A stretch of 6,130 nucleotides of DNA from Planctomycetota bacterium. GTDB lineage: Bacteria > Planctomycetota > Phycisphaerae > Phycisphaerales > SM1A02. This document shows, in pieces, positions 5,738 to 6,130 of the stretch. Each line of letters opens with the position of its first letter. Within the stretch, counting starts at the first letter, position 1. The stretch lies in NCBI GenBank assembly GCA_009926815.1, contig RFOC01000124.1, positions 1 to 6,130 on the forward strand, given 5' to 3'. The translations under genes were made by a program, and so were the position numbers. Below the pieces are notes generated by a model, which saw nothing but the letters and a program-made list of their open reading frames with translations, did not search any database and was not told the origin of the DNA.

Positions 5738-6130
5738 TCAGGACTTCGGTGGCTGGCCAGGCGGCGCACTCGGCGGCGGCGTGGGTGCCGGCGGGGCCTC
5801 GGCTGAACCGCCGGGCGGCGCGGTCGACGCTTCCGGTCCCCCGATCCGCTTGAGCTGCGGAACGCCAAGGTCCGGAGCGGGCGGCGCTCGCTGCGGCCCC
5901 ATGGGCTTGTCGGTCGGCTTGGTGCCCAGACCCCTGGATGGAGCCTCCGGCGGCCCGATCTCGGGCATCTCCAGCGCCTTGAGTTCCTCCTCGGTCAGCG
6001 GCTTCACGTTGGCCAGGTCGGGCTGGTTGCCGGGAATGTCCCCGTTGTTCAGGCCCCACGCCCCGATGCCCTGCACCGCCTCGCGAGCGCTTGGCGAAGG
6101 CAGCACCTCGCTCCAGTCGATGCGGGCCTG
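5738..6130 (-). CDS. Hypothetical protein with proline-rich C-terminus, 5' end beyond the window
   Basis: 130 C-terminal residues plus the stop are visible; the frame stays open to the right edge, so the start is outside. The visible part begins QARIDWSEVLPSPSAREAV and continues through an acidic helix-like stretch, KPLTEEELKALEMPEIG. The last 70 or so residues are rich in Pro, Ala and Gly (for example PPAPTPPPSAPPGQPPKS), with few large hydrophobics, so they are probably disordered. No domain is recognised. Such tails occur in secreted or cell-wall-spanning proteins and in linkers, but no function can be given. It converges on the pseudopilin-like gene with a 24-base gap. This frame was preferred over the overlapping minus-strand alternative because it keeps an acidic, varied N-terminal part before the low-complexity tail. 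That choice is moderately secure. Confidence 0.6.
   Translation of the reverse strand, partial: QARIDWSEVLPSPSAREAVQGIGAWGLNNGDIPGNQPDLANVKPLTEEELKALEMPEIGPPEAPSRGLGTKPTDKPMGPQRAPPAPDLGVPQLKRIGGPEASTAPPGGSAEAPPAPTPPPSAPPGQPPKS

Overview
The window most likely comes from a high-GC member of the Planctomycetota, probably class Phycisphaerae. This is inferred from three things seen in the sequence. A secreted protein ends in a dockerin-like Ca-loop pair of the D-x-[DN]-x-[NS]-G type. A pseudopilin-like protein has the FSLVEV N-terminus and what looks like a decayed H-X9-DG tail. GC is high, with G/C-rich third codon positions, and most starts have weak Shine-Dalgarno sequences. No marker gene that would fix the taxon is present.

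Layout. On the minus strand, positions 1-2200 hold a two-gene unit: a DUF1015-family gene followed by serA (D-3-phosphoglycerate dehydrogenase), joined by an ATGA stop/start overlap. serA runs off the left edge inside its C-terminal ACT-like domain. Positions 2201-2402 form a divergent promoter region with two perfect or near-perfect hairpins. On the plus strand there follow an HD-GYP domain protein (2403-3488) and a small open frame (about 3552-3773) that resembles a stand-alone sigma region 4 helix-turn-helix. The latter overlaps, tail to tail, a minus-strand gene for a secreted dockerin-like protein (3760-4797). That gene's start codon is interlocked with the start of a plus-strand pseudopilin-like gene (4796-5713). 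A minus-strand gene with a proline-rich C-terminus (5738 to beyond 6130) enters from the right edge.

How the genes fit together. The left pair belongs to serine biosynthesis: SerA catalyses the first committed step, and DUF1015 genes often sit next to serA although their role is unclear. The HD-GYP protein keeps all the catalytic motifs of a cyclic-di-GMP phosphodiesterase. The dockerin-like secreted protein and the pseudopilin-like protein share a start region of at most about 25 bp, so they are probably co-regulated or mutually regulated. A link to an extracellular or type II secretion-type machine is inference only.

No RNA gene, CRISPR array, insertion sequence or phage gene was found. 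The strongest candidates for something undescribed are the interlocked secreted-protein/pseudopilin pair, the unrecognised N-terminal domain of the HD-GYP protein, and the orphan sigma-4-like small protein. All three need homology searches that could not be run here.
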